64,000 bases of DNA. Origin: Paenibacillus mellifer (lineage in GTDB: Bacteria > Bacillota > Bacilli > Paenibacillales > Paenibacillaceae). Position numbers and translations under genes: made by a program. Where the stretch lies: NCBI RefSeq assembly GCF_023195895.1, contig NZ_JALPRK010000012.1, positions 1 through 64,000 on the forward strand. Reading direction: 5' to 3'. Within the stretch, counting starts at the first letter, position 1; every line of letters starts with the position of its first letter. The notes beneath the pieces were generated by a model. That model worked only from the letters and a program-made list of their open reading frames with translations, ran no database searches and was not told the origin of the DNA. Positions 55,427-64,000 of this stretch are shown one piece after another.

Positions 55427-56293
55427 ATGGATAAATCAGTGTTCGACCGGTTTAAATACTTTATGGAGCGTGAAACACCTGTTTTCAGATCCTATGTAAT
55501 GAAGAAGGCAAACGGCGAAATACTGGACATCGAAACTCTTCCTCCAGATGATTTGCAAGAGATGTTTATAGATGAAGTAATAACTGATGGAGTGATTGCG
55601 GATCTCTTTGATGTGGAGCAGAAAGTAGTAACAAAGAAGAGGTATAAGCATGGGATTAAGTTCGGACAAACTCTATCTCGTAAATCAATTGAATTAATTG
55701 AAAATATATCAAAATTAATCGAGACTAAAGATGTATCTGAAGATATCGAACTTGTACTGATTCCAATAAAAATAATTATTCATCCGGACGATGATCTTAT
55801 ATTCGCACCTTATCATGCGTTTGAAAATGATGGAAGGCAGTATCCCTTTTACGATTATGAAGGTTTGGAAGAAGTTGATACTGAAACTTTTTGTGTAAGG
55901 ATTAGTCGGGTGAAACGAGAGATCGAAAGCATGTTGGAGGAGATTATTGAATTTCTATGTGAATGTGAGTGGGAAGATGAAGTATATTTTGAACGAGAGA
56001 ATGATAGCAAAGTAGACGTATCAGCAATCCTCTTCGCTGATGAGGATTCTACTGCTGCTAAAATTAACTTAGCTGTATCACTTCATATTTCCGGTCTGCA
56101 TAAATCTGGAGATCTAATTTTTGATACGGAGTACGATTTGGGTACAGGTAGCCTTAGTTTTCAGACGGAAGGGTCTGATTTTGAACTAGATGTTGACGAT
56201 ATTCAGGATTTATTCTTGGAATGTTGGAGCAGCGTTAACCATTACGTTCAAATTCAGAATGAAATTGAATTGGAATTGGAAGATGAGATTTAG
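55427..56293 (+). CDS. Acidic protein of unknown function
   Basis: A 288-residue very acidic protein (many DE runs, C-terminus ending IELELEDEI). Residues about 55-85 (VIADLFDVEQKVVTKKRYKHG) could form a DNA-binding helix pair; the rest has no motif I recognise. The ATG has GGGAGGA upstream, and TATAAT-like boxes lie at 55383 and 55392. Its acidity resembles DNA-mimic or immunity proteins, but that is only an impression. Confidence 0.6.
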   Translation: MDKSVFDRFKYFMERETPVFRSYVMKKANGEILDIETLPPDDLQEMFIDEVITDGVIADLFDVEQKVVTKKRYKHGIKFGQTLSRKSIELIENISKLIETKDVSEDIELVLIPIKIIIHPDDDLIFAPYHAFENDGRQYPFYDYEGLEEVDTETFCVRISRVKREIESMLEEIIEFLCECEWEDEVYFERENDSKVDVSAILFADEDSTAAKINLAVSLHISGLHKSGDLIFDTEYDLGTGSLSFQTEGSDFELDVDDIQDLFLECWSSVNHYVQIQNEIELELEDEI

Positions 56294-56719
56294 GTTAAAC
56301 TACCTCTCTAAACATCCGCAATAAAAAGCCACGGATTGTGGATTTGCCAGGCCATGGTTCGGAAAATTGAGCACTTTTCCGAATAAAACCATCTTTTATG
56401 CAGGACAGGAGTTCGTTACGACTACTAACTCTACATTGCGTCGGTACAGTAAATTTTGTCTTGATGGCGCTATTGACGGTACTTTTATTTTTAAGGGAGC
56501 ACAGCTCCTAAGGGGCATACAGAACCGTTATTGACTAAATAAAGACAATACTTATTCTTAGGTATGCGAGGGCGAAATGGAAAATCGTAATTGATGAGGT
56601 GTTTGAGTGTAGCACAGGCTACTTTGATTAAGAGAAAATGTGATTGAGATATTTTCTAATGATAAACCAAATCCCACTGTACTTACTGTTAATAGTATAA
56701 GGGGTAGCAAGTCAAATCG
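56294..56719. other. Non-coding stretch with a hairpin after the acidic-protein gene
   Basis: No supported gene. At about 56359-56384 TTCGGAAAA pairs with TTTTCCGAA around a short loop, a probable terminator of the preceding gene. GGATTGTGGATTTGCCAGGCC at 56333-56353 has a near copy at 59482-59502, in each case just before a terminator-like hairpin. Confidence 0.45.
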
Positions 56720-56768
56720 AAAGTACCGTTAGGTTGGGTTAGCAAACACAATTTACGGTACTTTTTTT
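56720..56768 (+). terminator. Hairpin with T tract
   Basis: AAAGTACCGT at 56720-56729 pairs with ACGGTACTTT at 56755-56764, followed by further T residues. The loop is long (25 bases). It lies upstream of the interrupted gene at 56864. Confidence 0.55.
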
Positions 56769-56863
56769 GTGTGTTCAAGTGGGGCTTTTTGCAGGAATAT
56801 GATGGAAGGGGTCGAAATGAATACATACTACAGAACCAAAAATTAGATTCCGGAGGTGTTTTT

Positions 56864-57469
56864 ATGGCATACACAGTTACTTTACCTGATAACTTTTTTA
56901 GTACTGAGGAACTGGAGAAGCTTTACAAATTATTTGACTCAGCAGATCCAATTAGTTTTGAACAGTCCCTTAATAAATTATGTCAAGCAGCACTGACGGA
57001 ATATAAAGAGATGTTATTAGGTAAAGGACTGCCGACAAGAGCTGACGAAATTAAGCAACACAGATTACTTCACCTGATTACATACTTCTTTCAAAATTCT
57101 TTACCTAATGAGGCAGAAGTTAGCTCAATGTTCCAATTAACTGAGACAGAAGCAAGAGCACTGATAAGAAATGTATGAACAAGGTTCAGATATCAACTAG
57201 ATGAACATATTCTAAATACACTGAGGGATATTCTTCAACAGGCTACCCTAAACATAGCACAAAACGAATACCATGTAATAATTCAGTCCAACAATGTCTT
57301 AGAGGAGCTGAACCGAATAGTCGATCAATATGGGCCACACCTTGATCCTATATCCCATGTTCGAGGAAGTGCAAAGAAATTCAAAATTATGCCGGATACT
57401 TATAACCTGTTACAGGTGAGATTGCTTCCTACCGGGCAAGTAGCAGTCGCAAATCAAAATAATGCATGA
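56864..57469 (+). pseudogene. Gene interrupted by an in-frame TGA
   Basis: An ATG after GGAGGTG opens a 104-residue frame (MAYTVTLPDNFFSTEELEKL...) that stops at TGA 57176-57178. The very same frame then stays open for 96 more codons (TRFRYQLDEHILNTLRDILQ... to VAVANQNNA) and ends in a TGA at 57467 that overlaps the ATG of the next gene as ATGA. The downstream part has no good start of its own. The whole would be a 201-residue helical protein. Either it is a recent nonsense mutation or the TGA is read through. Family unknown. Confidence 0.7.
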
Positions 57470-57861
57470 ACATAGAGCAAGTATTGGATAAGGCATTTGA
57501 TGCGATAAGTTTACTCTTAGCATTTTCATCTATTTTATTTGGAATCAGATATCCTGAGGCTAAAAACGCATTAGATATGATTCTTGATCCACATAAACCA
57601 TCTGAACTTAAAACAAAAAGAAAGGACATAAGGAGTACTCTTTGGTTTAAATGGATGCCAGTTGTTGTTTTATCTTTCATACCTGCTTATTCAATGTCAC
57701 CAGTTGCAATAGAGATCATCAAGCAGTCGGATATAAATCTACTCCACTTCGATACAGTAAGAACTGCGTTTTTTCTAACATGGATTGTGTCATTAGTATT
57801 TTTCTTGTCGTCCATAGTTCTAGCTATACAAATTGGCGTAAAGGGATATGGGGTAAAATAA
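57466..57861 (+). CDS. Small three-helix membrane protein
   Basis: A 131-residue protein with hydrophobic segments at about residues 13-26, 63-85 and 103-124 (LTWIVSLVFFLSSIVLAIQIG). Its ATG overlaps the end of the interrupted upstream frame (ATGA), so it depends on translation of that second half. Function unknown; it may anchor the neighbouring ParA-like pair or act as an effector. Confidence 0.65.
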   Translation: MNIEQVLDKAFDAISLLLAFSSILFGIRYPEAKNALDMILDPHKPSELKTKRKDIRSTLWFKWMPVVVLSFIPAYSMSPVAIEIIKQSDINLLHFDTVRTAFFLTWIVSLVFFLSSIVLAIQIGVKGYGVK

Positions 57862-57900
57862 ACCCATATGTCCCATGCTTAGAATAGAGGGATAAACTAA

Positions 57901-58833
57901 ATGGCTATTAAAGTTAGTATTATAAATTTCAAAGGTGGGGTTGGAAAAACAACTGTTGCTTTACATTTAGCAGCAGGAATATCCCATTATCACAAGAAAA
58001 AGGTTCTTGTTGTTGATGTTGACCACCAAAGTAGTTTTTCAGTTGTGTGTTTGAAAACTGAATGGGCAAAAATTGTTGATAATGGTAAGGTAGTGAATAA
58101 AATTTTTGAGCATTTTACAAAGCCTAATTATCCAATCCCTGGAAGAGAAATTATTTGTGAGGGACCATTGTATGGGTATCCTAATTTAGATATTGTTTCC
58201 GCTAGCTTGGAACTTGATGATATAGAACTTGATTTAGCGTTTACAACAAGTGGTGACCCAGTGTCATCTCAGTTTTTAAAACGGACATTGATATGTTCTT
58301 GGATTGATGAAAACGACCTAGATGAGGTCTACGACTACATTATTTTTGATTGTCCACCAGCAACAAAACTTGTTACTCAAAATGCAATTGCTGCCTCAAA
58401 TTATTACATTGTACCAGTTATTCCTGATGCTGTTTCAAGCCGGGGGCTCCCACACCTTGTTAACTTACTACATAATAAAGTTGATAAAGAGATTTCAAGT
58501 TTGGCAGCTTTTTTAGCAACTAAGAAGATGGAGATACCCAAAAGTTATGTTCCAGAGACAAAATTCGGTGGGATAATAATTTCAAAGATTAAGACTGCAG
58601 GCAATTCGTACAGTGGATATCAAAATGATCACACACGACATTTGAAACAAATAATGAATGATTGGAACGATCATATTATTAAGCCATACATTGACGAAGG
58701 AGCAGGGGTGACAGAGGCTATGTCTTTGGGGTTTCCTGTATATAGTTTACCTGATAATAAAAATGTTCAAAATAAAGGTTATATAGGGGATTTCAGACGA
58801 TTGGTAGAAAATACATTAGGGAGGTTAATTTAA
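57901..58833 (+). CDS. ParA-like ATPase
   Basis: A 310-residue ATPase of the ParA/MinD type. Deviant Walker A KGGVGKTT lies at 11-18, the Walker A' Asp in VLVVDVDHQSS at about 41, and Walker B YIIFDCPPA at about 147. A long C-terminal part follows. ParA proteins position plasmids or protein complexes. Here no ParB-like gene or parS set is evident, and the next gene starts 3 bases later. It could be a relic of a plasmid partition system or a component of an accessory defence-type operon. Confidence 0.85.
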   Translation: MAIKVSIINFKGGVGKTTVALHLAAGISHYHKKKVLVVDVDHQSSFSVVCLKTEWAKIVDNGKVVNKIFEHFTKPNYPIPGREIICEGPLYGYPNLDIVSASLELDDIELDLAFTTSGDPVSSQFLKRTLICSWIDENDLDEVYDYIIFDCPPATKLVTQNAIAASNYYIVPVIPDAVSSRGLPHLVNLLHNKVDKEISSLAAFLATKKMEIPKSYVPETKFGGIIISKIKTAGNSYSGYQNDHTRHLKQIMNDWNDHIIKPYIDEGAGVTEAMSLGFPVYSLPDNKNVQNKGYIGDFRRLVENTLGRLI

Positions 58834-58836
58834 TTT

Positions 58837-59400
58837 ATGATAGACGATCCCTCTTTTAGTGACCATGATTTGTTGTCAGAGGGGAAGGCGGGTAAAAGTC
58901 GAAAGAACTCTTCGGAAACTAAGTCAAGAAGATCACAAGGACCTAAGGTTAAGGACCTAATTCTCCTTTTGCAAGATTGTATTGATATTGTAAGTAACCC
59001 GCTTTTTGGTGGGAAAACCGACAAAACCCTATACTTAGAAAAAGTGAAAAATGCTTTATTGAAGCAGAAGAATTTATCATTAAATGATTTTATTTACAAG
59101 CTAGAGCAGTTGCCTTCAATTAAGGAAACCCGGGAGACCTCAACTGTAAATGATTTAACTCTTGAAGAAATTCAGAAACTATCTCCTAATGATATTCGTG
59201 CTCTGTGTGAAAACTATGCAGAAGTTAGCAAAGCGACGCTTGACCGAATAGGGCACGAAAGATTTGGAATATCAATGTCGCAATTGAAATCAGGTAGCAA
59301 AGAAAAGTCTATACGCTTAATACTCTCATCCTTAGAAAATCTTGATATTTTAAACTCGATTGCAGAAAAGGCTAAATCATCATCAACTGATTACAACTAA
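58837..59400 (+). CDS. ParA-associated protein, unknown
   Basis: A 187-residue protein following the ParA-like ATPase by 3 bases. It is basic and disordered at first (GKAGKSRKNSSETKSRRSQG), then helical; residues 125-180 (ALCENYAEVSKATLDRIGHERFGIS) resemble a small DNA- or protein-binding helical domain. The tight spacing says it works with the ATPase. No family recognised. Confidence 0.65.
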   Translation: MIDDPSFSDHDLLSEGKAGKSRKNSSETKSRRSQGPKVKDLILLLQDCIDIVSNPLFGGKTDKTLYLEKVKNALLKQKNLSLNDFIYKLEQLPSIKETRETSTVNDLTLEEIQKLSPNDIRALCENYAEVSKATLDRIGHERFGISMSQLKSGSKEKSIRLILSSLENLDILNSIAEKAKSSSTDYN

Positions 59401-59731
59401 ACACTAAAGTTATCTGGTAGTTGGTTTGTAATAGGTTTTATGATGTGTTGCTTCCAAACAACCTAATTATCACGCAGCGGCGAATTGTGGATTTACCAAG
59501 CCGCACTTCGTCTCTATAGAAGAGCGCAAAAGCGACCTTAATTGGTCGCTTTTTGCTGGTTAGTACTACAAGTGGAGAAAGGAGACCCGCTTGAAAAAGC
59601 CGAGCATTTGGATTCATATAAATTATTATATACCAGACAACATTTGAAGGTGTCTCTTTTATTATTGTGTTCCAAAAGACATATGCGTATATATTATTTT
59701 TTTGAAAATAATATGTGTAGATTACGCTGTT
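59401..59731. other. Non-coding stretch with a terminator
   Basis: 331 bases without a supported gene. It contains the 59482-59502 partner of the repeat at 56333 and the terminator at 59528-59554. AATAATATG-type AT-rich sequence fills the rest. It separates the plus-strand ParA operon from the convergent restriction cluster. Confidence 0.5.
59528..59554 (+). terminator. Terminator after the ParA operon
   Basis: AGCGACC at 59531-59537 pairs with GGTCGCT at 59544-59550 around TTAATT, flanked by AAAA and TTTTT, so it can work in both directions. Confidence 0.8.
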
Positions 59732-60145
59732 TTACTGATTAAGCATATCCTGAAGGCGAACTATTGTTTCAAGCTGGTTTTTCCTTTTTAGTTCACATTC
59801 CCATATCCGCATGACAGTCCAGCCGCGTGACTCAAATCTTTCTGTGATTTTTTTATCATGCAAAATGTTACGTTCACGCTTCTTATCCCAATAATCAGCA
59901 TTTTCTTTTGGACGTATATTTCGACAATTGTGACCGTGCCAAAAGCAGCCGTCCACAAATAGAGCCATCCGTTTTTCAAAGAATACAAAATCAGGATGTC
60001 CTTTCACAGAATAGTTTCGCCGCCATCCTGTAATGTTATATTCATTAAATAGGCTAATCAAAAGTAACTCTGTTGATTTGTTGCCTTTCGACTTCACCTT
60101 TTGCATCAATGAAGAGCGCGTCTCCTTGTCATACACATCAGCCAT
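59732..60145 (-). CDS. vsr: Vsr-type very-short-patch mismatch endonuclease
   Basis: A 137-residue endonuclease. The family pattern is clear: MQKVKSKGNKSTE at the start, then NYSVKGHPDFVFFEKRMALF, DGCFWHGHNC and WTVMRIWECEL. Vsr nicks T:G mismatches that arise by deamination of 5-methylcytosine at sites made by a partner C5 methyltransferase. That partner is encoded two genes upstream on the same strand. Its ribosome site AGGAGTGA lies in the 3' end of the large methyltransferase gene, 6 bases away. Confidence 0.93.
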   Translation of the reverse strand: MADVYDKETRSSLMQKVKSKGNKSTELLLISLFNEYNITGWRRNYSVKGHPDFVFFEKRMALFVDGCFWHGHNCRNIRPKENADYWDKKRERNILHDKKITERFESRGWTVMRIWECELKRKNQLETIVRLQDMLNQ

Positions 60146-60151
60146 AGTTGA

Positions 60152-63100
60152 TCACTCCTCTTGAGCTCCACCTGCAGAAGGTACTATAAGTGGAAATTGA
60201 CCTTCAATGACATCATGCATGACAACGTCTATTTCCCCAACCAAAGAAACATATTCTAACAACTTATTAATTAAGTTAAGCAAATCAATAACATCGTCGC
60301 GTGAAAAGACAGAATGAGTGAAGTCGTATGAGTTGAACTTCATCCAGACATTTTTAATGATATCATAACCTGCGATATTGATGCGTTGCACATCAAGAGG
60401 ACATGGAATCTCTAATTTAATTGTTCCATCAGAAAGAAAGAGAGTCTCGTGCTCTTCGTCAAAAGGCTGATCGATAAGCTTTAACTTGAAACCTTCTGGA
60501 ATCATCGCTTGGATAGCTGCAACATCAAAGCCCATACGGTTTGCGGGGATGTAGTCACGCTTTTCAAGCTCGGCCACCCTTCGTCCAAGCAAACTTAAGC
60601 GACGGAATATATCCGCATCATTTACAATCGGTATGCGCGGCCGCATATCAGCACGATTTACGGTAAACAAGGCGCCTTCGAATTCGTCTAGATATACCTG
60701 TGAACAAAGAACAGCAAACGTATAGAACACCACTTCTGTTGCGACAACATCAGTTGGGACTTCTAATAATTGAGATAAGGTTGCGCTTAGATCAGCATGA
60801 ATATTGTTGCCGATAACTTTATTCTGAGTGCCTTTCACAGGATACTGATTAAGGTAAATGTAAGAGTTGCCTCTCCGGCATAAATCATTATCAGGATAAT
60901 ACCAACAAAAAGAAGCAAACTGCTTAAGCATATCTTTTTGATCTTTAGGGGAATGTGAAAGCGCAAATCCGATAGTTCCCTTAGCATTGTATGCCGCGCT
61001 GATTTCGGGGCGTCTTCGTGTTCCACCGCCTCCAACTCGACTAAATCGGTGTAATAGGTCCTGCCAGAGAAATGCTTTCATGGGCAAAAATGGCCTGAAT
61101 GCATAATCGACAATGTTTGTATCAAGTAGAGTGTCAACGGCTCGCACGTTTCCGTAAGAAGCTAATTGTTCGGCAAAGAAATTTGTCTCGACAGCTTTTG
61201 GTGGTTTGTCTTGTTTTGCCAGCCATTCATCCGCAGCGGATTCCCTCAATTGCATTATTTCCTTGCTGCGCCGCTTAAGCATAGGCGCTTTCATGTGAGT
61301 GAAGATACTCGTTGGAGCCAATTTAATACCAGAACAGTATTGCTGAAAAATCGCGATCTCATCTGCCTCGCTACTTACAGGCCAATATGATGAATAAAGC
61401 TCTTGGTTGAAAGGCATCGATGGACATAGACCGTAGTTAGACTCGTCCATGTCATGTTCCGTAAACATCTCGATTATATTTTCAGCACGCTGATCAAGTA
61501 GTTCTGTTTTTTCTGCTTTTGCACTACGGGAGAGATCGAAGTACATATATTGACTTATTCCAACGGTTTCTCCATAACGGCGTGTTGCAAAAATTATAGC
61601 TCGTCCTTGTTGGGTATTAAACAAGCTGTCGGATCGAATACCGGCTCTTGCATCGGCATCTACCGATACGACCCACACATTTGAAAAGTGTTCTACAATG
61701 TACTTTCTTGCAAACTTGTATGAATCGGCTTCGAGAAAACTGGATGGCACGATCATCGCCAACACGGAATGATTCTGAGACGCTTCTAGTTTTTTGCAAG
61801 CCCAACGCAAGAATTGCAAGTAAGGATTGTTAATTTGTTTTTGAGTATTCTGGCGACTACGACGGTTTTGAGCAGGTGGTCTAAAATCATCCATGAGATC
61901 TAGGATTACCGAAAAATCATCACCTGCGTTGATCTTCGATGAATCTGAGGATGGAGGATTCCCAATAACAAGAGTTATAGGTCTTGAAGCAATTTCATAA
62001 GCCCTAGTTAATTCATAGCCCTCAACCGTTTGGGCATTTGCAGGAATGCCAAAAAGAGAGTTGCTTAAGGTGTTTGCTAATAATAATTCATTTTGGGAAC
62101 GGGCTTCATTAAACTCATTATTAAGCATCGCCATTCGATAATTCGCAAGCATATATGGAGCGGGTAATATTTCTATGCCACATAACAAGTACGCCCCGCT
62201 TTGCACATCGTTTCTTCTTATACTTTCGAGAAATGATCCCGTTCCGCAACATGGATCAATAATTGTGTTCCCGTCTGAAAAAATACTGTTTCCATCAAAT
62301 GTGCGTCTTGCGATAACTTCAGTTAACCTAACTATAAAGTCAGCTAATTCGATGGGAGTATAAAAAGCGCCATAATCGAAACGAGAACGAGCATCAAATT
62401 TAGATAAAAAGAGTTCAAACAGTTTATGATAATCGGGACGCCGGCGCTGTTGCTCGGTCATGTGAACGAACGATAAAAAACTTATGCACTCGTCAGTCCA
62501 TGTAAGGATAAAACTACTTTCGTTACCAGGACTATTTATATATTGAATAATAGTAAGAAACGGACGAAGGGCTTGTCCTTTAACAATTTCTCGCGACAGA
62601 TACTCCCTAATTTTTCTTTCTTTTTCAACCGCTGAATCAGCATCAGTACATTCAACTCGATGTGCAAATAAAATCGTAAACATAATAACTTGCGCTGCAA
62701 AATCTGCGAACACACTGTCTTCACGCATATTCCGATCGTTATGGTTATATACCAATTGTTTCAATCCATCCAATAAAATGATTGCACTTCTCTCATCTTC
62801 GTCCATTGCTTCGTCTAACGGGATAGCAGAAAAGCGAAGTATTTCATCAGACAAATTACGCGTTCTGAGCGCAACTTGCTCTACCAATGTCCCTTCGTCG
62901 TAATATTGAGGTGACGGTTCGGAAAAGAACCTACGCATCATGTGCTCAAAATGCGGATTTGGAGTAAGCCGAGACCAATCGGAACGATTCATTAGTGTCT
63001 TATCAATCAATGAAACGACTTGTGGTCTCATACCGTCAGTAAATAAGTAAACAAAGTCAATGCCATCAGTTATAATAAGCTTGTGTCCCAAGGAAAGATA

Positions 63101-63418
63101 ACGATTGAATTGCTCTTCATACGGAGTAATATCAAAAGCATTCTGGCTCAAGCCTTTGGCTTCAATATAACCGTATACGCCCAAAGTATTCCTGTCATGC
63201 ATACGCCAATCGGGTCTACCCATACGAGCCTGGTTCCTTGGTTCGAGTACGACCACGATATTAGGATTTCCATTTAGCTCGGTGGCCAGCTCTCTAAACA
63301 TAGTATCCAAGGGTGGTCTGAAAGAAAGTTCTGCAGTGTGTTGATTACCTGCCTGAGCGTCTCGGTAATCCTGATGAAGGCTTGTCAGATATTTTCTAAT
63401 GATTGCCTGATAGGACAA
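60152..63418 (-). CDS. Large restriction-modification protein: nuclease plus adenine methyltransferase
   Basis: A 1088-residue protein. N-terminal PD-(D/E)xK nuclease: D70 in MGRPDWRMHD with E86 and K88 in YIEAKG. Middle: N6-adenine methyltransferase of the Eco57I type with YGAFYTPIELADFIV (motif X-like), motif I IDPCCGTGSFLE at about 387, and motif IV GNPPSS at about 486, where an aromatic residue would be expected after NPP. The C-terminal 400 residues probably recognise DNA. This plan matches type IIG enzymes that cut and modify with one chain. It overlaps the upstream C5 methyltransferase gene by 23 bases. DISARM-like systems also join an adenine and a C5 methyltransferase, so the genes beyond the window matter. 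Confidence 0.8.
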   Translation of the reverse strand: MSYQAIIRKYLTSLHQDYRDAQAGNQHTAELSFRPPLDTMFRELATELNGNPNIVVVLEPRNQARMGRPDWRMHDRNTLGVYGYIEAKGLSQNAFDITPYEEQFNRYLSLGHKLIITDGIDFVYLFTDGMRPQVVSLIDKTLMNRSDWSRLTPNPHFEHMMRRFFSEPSPQYYDEGTLVEQVALRTRNLSDEILRFSAIPLDEAMDEDERSAIILLDGLKQLVYNHNDRNMREDSVFADFAAQVIMFTILFAHRVECTDADSAVEKERKIREYLSREIVKGQALRPFLTIIQYINSPGNESSFILTWTDECISFLSFVHMTEQQRRRPDYHKLFELFLSKFDARSRFDYGAFYTPIELADFIVRLTEVIARRTFDGNSIFSDGNTIIDPCCGTGSFLESIRRNDVQSGAYLLCGIEILPAPYMLANYRMAMLNNEFNEARSQNELLLANTLSNSLFGIPANAQTVEGYELTRAYEIASRPITLVIGNPPSSDSSKINAGDDFSVILDLMDDFRPPAQNRRSRQNTQKQINNPYLQFLRWACKKLEASQNHSVLAMIVPSSFLEADSYKFARKYIVEHFSNVWVVSVDADARAGIRSDSLFNTQQGRAIIFATRRYGETVGISQYMYFDLSRSAKAEKTELLDQRAENIIEMFTEHDMDESNYGLCPSMPFNQELYSSYWPVSSEADEIAIFQQYCSGIKLAPTSIFTHMKAPMLKRRSKEIMQLRESAADEWLAKQDKPPKAVETNFFAEQLASYGNVRAVDTLLDTNIVDYAFRPFLPMKAFLWQDLLHRFSRVGGGGTRRRPEISAAYNAKGTIGFALSHSPKDQKDMLKQFASFCWYYPDNDLCRRGNSYIYLNQYPVKGTQNKVIGNNIHADLSATLSQLLEVPTDVVATEVVFYTFAVLCSQVYLDEFEGALFTVNRADMRPRIPIVNDADIFRRLSLLGRRVAELEKRDYIPANRMGFDVAAIQAMIPEGFKLKLIDQPFDEEHETLFLSDGTIKLEIPCPLDVQRINIAGYDIIKNVWMKFNSYDFTHSVFSRDDVIDLLNLINKLLEYVSLVGEIDVVMHDVIEGQFPLIVPSAGGAQEE

Positions 63419-64000
63419 AGTCTCTCACTTCTTTCCTCAGGTAATATTCGATTATGCTCTCACCAATAATTTTTGCTAGTTTCGGAGGGACAGCGTTTCC
63501 TATCTGCCGAGCAATTTCAACTTTTGAACCAGAAAACATAAAGTCAATTGGGAAAGTTTGTAACAACGCTCCTTCGCAAAGCGATATGCTCCTCAATTGT
63601 TCAGGGTGGCCAAACATTCCGCGCGTGAAACTATCAAAACGTGCTGTAATAGTAGGAGCCACGTCATCCCACGACATTCTACCATATACATTCCGATGGC
63701 CAATGATTGCACTATCAATCCGATGACAATCTGCTAGTAACTCAGAGGGAAGGTGGTCGCGTCCCTGGCCTTGCTGAAGCGCCATAAGGCGCTTAATATT
63801 TTTGTCAGAGAGTCGATCTCTCCTATGAAGAGGATACTCTGGATGCGAGGTTCCATCCTCCGGAGGCTCTGGTAGGAAACCTATTGTTTCCCGTACTGTA
63901 CGGCGTTCGCCTGTAAGTTCTGGGAAAGTGTATTCCGAGCCTATATCTCTTCTTTCTCCGACCAAAATAATGCGCTTCCTGCGCTGCGGAACACCGTAGT
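63396..64000 (-). CDS. C5 cytosine DNA methyltransferase, C-terminal part (cut by window edge)
   Basis: The frame is open to the end of the window, beginning there with YGVPQRRKRIILVGERRD, which is the conserved motif before the target-recognition domain of Dcm-type enzymes. Further down are RMSWDDVAPTITARFDSFTRG (motif IX) and SKVEIARQIGNAVPP (motif X). The catalytic PCQ loop would lie upstream, outside the window. With the Vsr nuclease downstream it forms the expected Dcm-Vsr pair, with the large nuclease-methyltransferase between. Its stop lies 22 bases inside the next gene. Confidence 0.92.
   Translation of the reverse strand, partial: YGVPQRRKRIILVGERRDIGSEYTFPELTGERRTVRETIGFLPEPPEDGTSHPEYPLHRRDRLSDKNIKRLMALQQGQGRDHLPSELLADCHRIDSAIIGHRNVYGRMSWDDVAPTITARFDSFTRGMFGHPEQLRSISLCEGALLQTFPIDFMFSGSKVEIARQIGNAVPPKLAKIIGESIIEYYLRKEVRDFVLSGNH

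Noticed and set aside
57901-58833. Complete plasmid partition locus
   Set aside because: Only the ParA-like ATPase is recognisable; no ParB, replication initiator or iteron cluster is visible.
59542-59742. Short plus-strand frame after the ParA operon
   Set aside because: It begins within a terminator hairpin and has no ribosome site or recognised sequence.

Overview
The window comes from a Gram-positive, low-GC-phylum bacterium, most likely a Paenibacillus-like member of the Bacillales. The signs are SecG next to an RNase R gene and an smpB-ssrA pair, GGAGG-type ribosome binding sites with frequent TTG and GTG starts, several chemoreceptors, a GH13 oligo-1,6-glucosidase and a group II-type ECF transporter. 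Genus is inferred from gene style only. No 16S or marker search was possible.

From 1 to about 21.5 kb is ordinary, fairly GC-rich core chromosome: three methyl-accepting chemotaxis proteins, a LacI-type regulator with a matching operator in front of itself and of an alpha-glucosidase, secG, a GNAT-like protein, rnr (with a very long Gly/Lys/Arg tail), a secreted PAP2 phosphatase with an autotransporter-type C-terminal module, an ECF transporter operon (S, fused double ATPase, T, then a PHP-domain hydrolase), an RpiR-type regulator, smpB and ssrA (tmRNA).

From about 21.53 to 54.37 kb lies an AT-rich Tn7-like transposon, bounded by related CGGCAA...TTTAA repeats. Its transposition genes sit at the right end: a small protein resembling a detached Mu-transposase C-terminal barrel, a TniQ/TnsD protein, a small unknown, a TnsA-TnsB fusion, TnsC and a second TniQ/TnsD protein. 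No CRISPR or cas genes are present. The element lies about 40 bp downstream of the chromosomal ssrA, and immediately inside its left end is a second, complete and different tmRNA gene. The two tmRNAs would encode different degradation tags, GKQNNNLAFAA and GKQQQPYALAA, and keep compensated acceptor stems. The cargo is a set of anti-phage/anti-plasmid systems: a type II CBASS (nucleotidyltransferase, E2-E1 Cap2, JAMM Cap3, HNH-SAVED Cap5), an HTH-GTPase of unknown role with its own promoter and palindromic operator, a Wadjet (JetDABC) operon, an Mrr-like nuclease, and QatABCD with a possible fifth gene.

From 54.4 to 64 kb the DNA is still accessory and AT-rich: an HTH protein behind a 21-bp-arm perfect palindrome, an acidic unknown protein, a gene interrupted by an in-frame TGA and coupled to a small membrane protein, a ParA-like ATPase with a partner, and on the minus strand a restriction-modification cluster (C5 cytosine methyltransferase cut by the window edge, a large nuclease-methyltransferase, and a Vsr endonuclease). 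No return to core chromosome is seen before the window ends.

The most unusual structure is the tandem tmRNA pair with a Tn7-like element inserted between them, carrying the second copy. This suggests that ssrA is the attachment gene of this transposon and that the element brings its own version of it.
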